From positions 108,119 through 172,118 of the forward strand of contig NZ_JAPVQY010000009.1 in the NCBI RefSeq assembly GCF_027257875.1: a stretch of DNA of 64,000 nt, read 5' to 3'. Shown one piece after another: positions 61,143-64,000 of the stretch. The notes under the pieces were generated by a model. The model was not told the DNA's origin. It saw only the letters and a program-made list of their open reading frames with translations, and searched no databases. The position numbers and the translations under genes were made by a program. The first letter of the stretch is position 1. Each line of letters starts with the position of its first letter. This DNA comes from Burkholderia sp. IMCC1007. GTDB lineage: Bacteria; Pseudomonadota; Gammaproteobacteria; Burkholderiales; Burkholderiaceae.

Positions 61143-63374
61143 TCAGAAATCATAGGTCAACGATACACGGGCGGTGCGCGGCGCACCGGCGAACAGGTAC
61201 GCATCGCCCTGCTGCTCGCCTGCATCGCGCCAATAGAACTTGTTGAACAGATTGTCCACCGACACGCGCAACACCGTGCGATGGCCGCCGATCTTCGTCG
61301 TATAGCGCGCGCCGAGATTGAACACGAACCACGACGGCACGCGCGCGGTGCCTTCCTCGTTCGCGTTGCGCGCGGCGCTGTATTCCACGCCGCCGACCAC
61401 GTTCAGGCCCGCGACGCCCGGCACCGCGTAGTCCGCGTACAGCGACGCGCGCAGCGCGGGCACGTTGATGATCTGGTGCCCTTCGTAGGCAGGCGAACCC
61501 GAATCGACGGCGCGCGCACGAATCGCCGCGACGCTGGCCGTCAGGCCCAGCCGCTCGGTCACGCGCCCGGCCGCGCCGAGTTCGATCCCTTGATGCCGCT
61601 GCGTGCCGCGCTGCACGAACGTGTAGGACGTGCCCGATGCGTCAGGATCGGCGAACTGGAACGGCTTGCTGATCGAGAACACGGCGGCCGTGAGGCTCAG
61701 ACGGTCGAGCCAGTCGTATTTCGCGCCGACCTCGATCTGGTGCGATTCGACCGGCGGCAGGAACGCATACGCGTTGGTCGCGCGCACCGGCGCCTGATCG
61801 CCGAGCGACAGCGCCTTGCTGTACGACGCATACAACGACAGTACGCTCACCGGCTTGTAGACGAGCGCGACCTGCGGCAGGAACACCGAACGGTCGGTAT
61901 GCGTCGCGTCGCCGTCGAGGCTGCTCCAGCTGCGCTGACGCAGCAGCACTTCCTTGCCGCCCGCAAGCACCTGCCAGTGTTCGCCGAGGCTGATGCGGTC
62001 GAGCCCGAACACGCCGTACTGCCACGAGTCGAGCTGCGGATACGACGGCCCGGGCGTGTTCGGCGACGGTGCAAACGCAACGTCGGGCCCGTAGATGTTC
62101 TCGCTGCCGACGTAGTCGTACACGGCAGTCGCCATATGCACGACGCGGCGCTGCACGCTCACGCCGAGCGTCAGCTCGTGGCGCAGCGGGCCCGTCGCGA
62201 ACTTGCCGGTCGTCACGGCGCGCAGATCGTCGTTGCGCCGGTATTCGCCGGGGCTGCGGAAGTCGTACACGTCGTAGTCGCCGTTCGCGCCGAAGAAGAA
62301 CGGCGACGTCGCGCCGGCCGCGCAGCTTGCCGCATACGAACAGCCATACGCGAACGCACTGTTGTCGTCGATCATCGTGCGGCTGCGGCCGGCAGCGATG
62401 TACGCTTTCCAGTCGTCGTTGAACTGGTAGTCGAAACGCGCGTTCAGGTTCAGCGCATCGGTCGTCACCGGTTTCGCCCACGGCTGCGTGCCGAGCGCCT
62501 TCGACGTCGTCTTCACCGACGGCACGACCGTGCCGCCGAGCAGCTGGTAGCCGGGCGCGGACCGCTGGATCCACTGCTGGAACTCGGCATTGAGCTGCAG
62601 GCTCGCGCGCGGGCTGATGTCCCAGTCGGCGGCGATCGAGCCGAACGTGCGCCGGCCGTTCGTACCGTCGATATAGGAGTGCATGTTCTCCTTCGCCGCA
62701 TTGATCCGGAAACCGAACTGATTGTCCGGGCCGAAGCGGCGGCCGAGATCGACGGCCGCCGACGTCGAGCCGCGGCTGTCGACGCCGCCCGTCACGCTCG
62801 CGACGTTCGCGGAGCGCTTCGTCACGAAGTTGATCACGCCGCCCGGCGCGACCACGCCGCTGTCGATGCCGGCCAGCCCCTTCAGGATCTCGACGCGCTC
62901 CTTGTTCTCGAGCGGCACGTTCTGTTCGCCGGATACCGTCAGCCCGTCGATCCGGATCGCGCTCGCGAGATCGACCGGGAAGCCGCGGATCGCGAAGCCT
63001 TCGTAGTAGCCGACCGGCGCATAGTCGTTGACGACCGATGCATCGTTGCGCACCACGTCGCTCAGACGCTTGGCCTGCTGATCGTCGATCACCGCGCGCG
63101 TGATGACGTTCACCGACGCCGGCGTGTCGCGCAGCGGCGCGCCGTCGAGCCCCGCGACCGATGCTTCGCGCGCGCGAAACGTGCTGCCGCGCTCGCCGCT
63201 GACCGTGATCGCCGGCAGCGTCGCGCTGCCGGACGCATCGCTGTCCGGCGCGGGCGCGTCTCCCTGTGCTGCGGCGCCCTGCGCCGCGAAAAGCGTGATG
63301 CCGAAGCCGACGCCAAGCCCGACCTTCGCGCGCCGCCGCCGTGCGGGCGACGCTGTTGTTCTATTTACCGTCAT
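61143..63374 (-). CDS. TonB-dependent outer-membrane receptor (siderophore-type fold)
   Basis: A 743-residue receptor. The signal peptide runs to about residue 32 (AKVGLGVGFGITLFAAQGAA). TLPAITVSGERG is a TonB-box-like region. The plug at about 65-190 has TPASVNVITRAVIDDQQAKR, GFAIRGFPVDLASAIRIDGL and VEILKGLAGIDSGVVAPGGV. A 22-strand barrel follows, ending in PRTARVSLTYDF with the expected C-terminal Phe. It lies 60 bp ahead of the PnuC gene and 97 bp beyond that comes the APH-type kinase region; co-transcription links this receptor to vitamin salvage rather than iron. Automated tools may label it a siderophore receptor. The ligand is unproved. ATG 63374 starts the signal peptide. Confidence 0.92.
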   Translation of the reverse strand: MTVNRTTASPARRRRAKVGLGVGFGITLFAAQGAAAQGDAPAPDSDASGSATLPAITVSGERGSTFRAREASVAGLDGAPLRDTPASVNVITRAVIDDQQAKRLSDVVRNDASVVNDYAPVGYYEGFAIRGFPVDLASAIRIDGLTVSGEQNVPLENKERVEILKGLAGIDSGVVAPGGVINFVTKRSANVASVTGGVDSRGSTSAAVDLGRRFGPDNQFGFRINAAKENMHSYIDGTNGRRTFGSIAADWDISPRASLQLNAEFQQWIQRSAPGYQLLGGTVVPSVKTTSKALGTQPWAKPVTTDALNLNARFDYQFNDDWKAYIAAGRSRTMIDDNSAFAYGCSYAASCAAGATSPFFFGANGDYDVYDFRSPGEYRRNDDLRAVTTGKFATGPLRHELTLGVSVQRRVVHMATAVYDYVGSENIYGPDVAFAPSPNTPGPSYPQLDSWQYGVFGLDRISLGEHWQVLAGGKEVLLRQRSWSSLDGDATHTDRSVFLPQVALVYKPVSVLSLYASYSKALSLGDQAPVRATNAYAFLPPVESHQIEVGAKYDWLDRLSLTAAVFSISKPFQFADPDASGTSYTFVQRGTQRHQGIELGAAGRVTERLGLTASVAAIRARAVDSGSPAYEGHQIINVPALRASLYADYAVPGVAGLNVVGGVEYSAARNANEEGTARVPSWFVFNLGARYTTKIGGHRTVLRVSVDNLFNKFYWRDAGEQQGDAYLFAGAPRTARVSLTYDF

Positions 63375-63885
63375 TGTTCTGGATGGAAAACTCGCCACTC
63401 GACCCTGTCGAAACACGTTACGAAGCTGCGAAGCGCGAACCCGCGCACGAATCCGCGACGGGCCCGGCAAATCTCTGCGGGCACGCGCGCGGACACGACA
63501 TTCATCAGACGAATCGGGCGACGCGGCCGCATGCGTGCCGATCGATCGGGAAACCGCAGGATGGGACATCGGATCCGGATGACGCGCCGGGCACCGACGC
63601 GGCCGCCGATTCGTTCGTCGGGTGCCTGTCGGGCGCGCCGGTTGCATCGCGCGACCTTGTGTTGCGGGGGACGCTTCGAACGCCCCGGTGCGGGCGCACG
63701 GCGCGGCGGTGCGCCGTTCGTCGGAATGGCGGCAGGCCCGGCGCGCGCGGCATCGCGGCGTGGCGCGCATTTTACCCCGCGGCGCGCGCGGCGGCGGGGA
63801 AAACCGCCCGGCGGGTGCGCGGGCAGACGCGGTGGGCGGTGGGCGGTGGGCGGTGGACGGCCTGGCGGCCGCCGCCGCTCGACAA
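63375..63885. promoter_or_regulatory. Region upstream of the TonB receptor gene
   Basis: About 510 bp with no credible gene. I looked for TPP, cobalamin and NAD-type riboswitch core motifs on the minus strand and for a Fur box, and recognised none. AT-rich bases just before the ATG (63361-63400) may hold the promoter. A 7-bp repeat lies at 63831-63856. Confidence 0.35.
63831..63856. repeat. 7-bp tandem repeat (GGTGGGC), 3.7 copies
   Basis: Three full copies and a partial fourth of GGTGGGC, 30 bp past the stop of the acyl-CoA synthetase gene. Third 7-bp array in the window. Confidence 0.85.
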
Positions 63886-64000
63886 CTACGCGGTATCGGC
63901 GGCTTTCAGCCCCCATGTGTCGATCATCTGCTGGCGCATCACGAACTTCTGCACCTTGCCGGTCACCGTCATCGGCAATTCGTCGACGAAACATACGTAC
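63886..64000 (-). CDS. AMP-binding acyl-CoA synthetase (partial, C-terminal end only)
   Basis: Only the last 37 codons are in the window. YVCFVDELPMTVTGKVQKFV followed by MRQQMIDTWGLKAADTA is the C-terminal subdomain of acyl-CoA synthetases; the Lys in VTGKVQKF aligns with the catalytic lysine of the A10 motif (PMTxTGKxxK). The TAG is at 63888-63886. The acyl substrate cannot be told from this part. Confidence 0.85.
   Translation of the reverse strand, partial: YVCFVDELPMTVTGKVQKFVMRQQMIDTWGLKAADTA

Noticed and set aside
63375-63885. TPP or cobalamin riboswitch before the TonB receptor
   Set aside because: I searched by eye for the conserved core motifs on the minus strand and found none.

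Overview
The window is high-GC DNA (roughly two-thirds G+C) with long, tightly packed ORFs on both strands. Its protein families (HutC with a histidine-type ABC transporter, PhaZ-type PHB depolymerase, DUF3717, RtcR/slipin/RtcB, many LysR regulators) point to Burkholderia, most likely a Burkholderia cepacia complex secondary replicon. That assignment comes from protein resemblance, not from a marker gene. I see no rRNA, CRISPR array, complete insertion sequence or prophage.

Layout. 1-4650: edge of a YfcF-like glutathione transferase, a TIGR02594 protein, a LysR regulator, an MHS-family transporter and an amidohydrolase. 4709-8958: glmS and wecB, which lead towards UDP-GlcNAc and UDP-ManNAc, separated by a 1.2 kb non-coding stretch. 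9058-14710: a minus-strand locus with a CRP-like/FliG C-domain fusion, a MotA/MotB stator pair and a chemoreceptor. 15181-23786: an exopolysaccharide locus with a clan GH-A glycosidase-like protein, NfrA/NfrB-like export and glycosyltransferase proteins, a small secreted protein, a DUF2334 deacetylase-like protein and a DUF4434-like lipoprotein. 23933-27752: small secreted proteins, a GST, a PHB depolymerase and a cupin. 27823-32159: histidine-type ABC transporter hisPMQJ with divergent hutC. 32160-36344: a decayed glycosyltransferase/TetR junction, a small membrane protein, a hydrolase, a LysR regulator and a DUF3717 protein. 36641-44074: lysP, a diguanylate cyclase, a FUSC protein, argG and a P-loop kinase. 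44243-47841: tartrate/malate module. 48070-49850: HipBA-like pair. 49993-50619: LysE exporter. 50709-55443: RtcR-controlled RNA-repair locus with tRNA-like elements, slipin and RtcB. 55615-64000: DUF1176, O-methyltransferase, metY, a TonB receptor/PnuC/kinase salvage operon, and the end of an acyl-CoA synthetase.

Two systems stand out. First, glmS, wecB, nfrB and nfrA and the secreted carbohydrate-active proteins look like one pathway for a ManNAc-type exopolysaccharide. NfrB ends in a two-repeat MshEN domain with the exact 24-5-24 spacing of c-di-GMP-binding modules, and the palindrome AAACGTTT recurs in the intergenic regions before wecB and between nfrB and the 20766 gene. This resembles the E. 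coli N4 glycan receptor pathway (NfrA, NfrB, NfrC/WecB) but carries extra hydrolases. Second, the cNMP/wHTH/FliG_C fusion next to a stator pair and a chemoreceptor suggests a stator-driven device, or a sensor of one, apart from the flagellar gene clusters.

A third point of interest is the RNA-repair locus. A near-consensus sigma-54 promoter precedes a structured leader with at least one tRNA-like fold that has perfect acceptor pairing but a shrunken anticodon arm. After it come slipin and RtcB, with no RtcA nearby.
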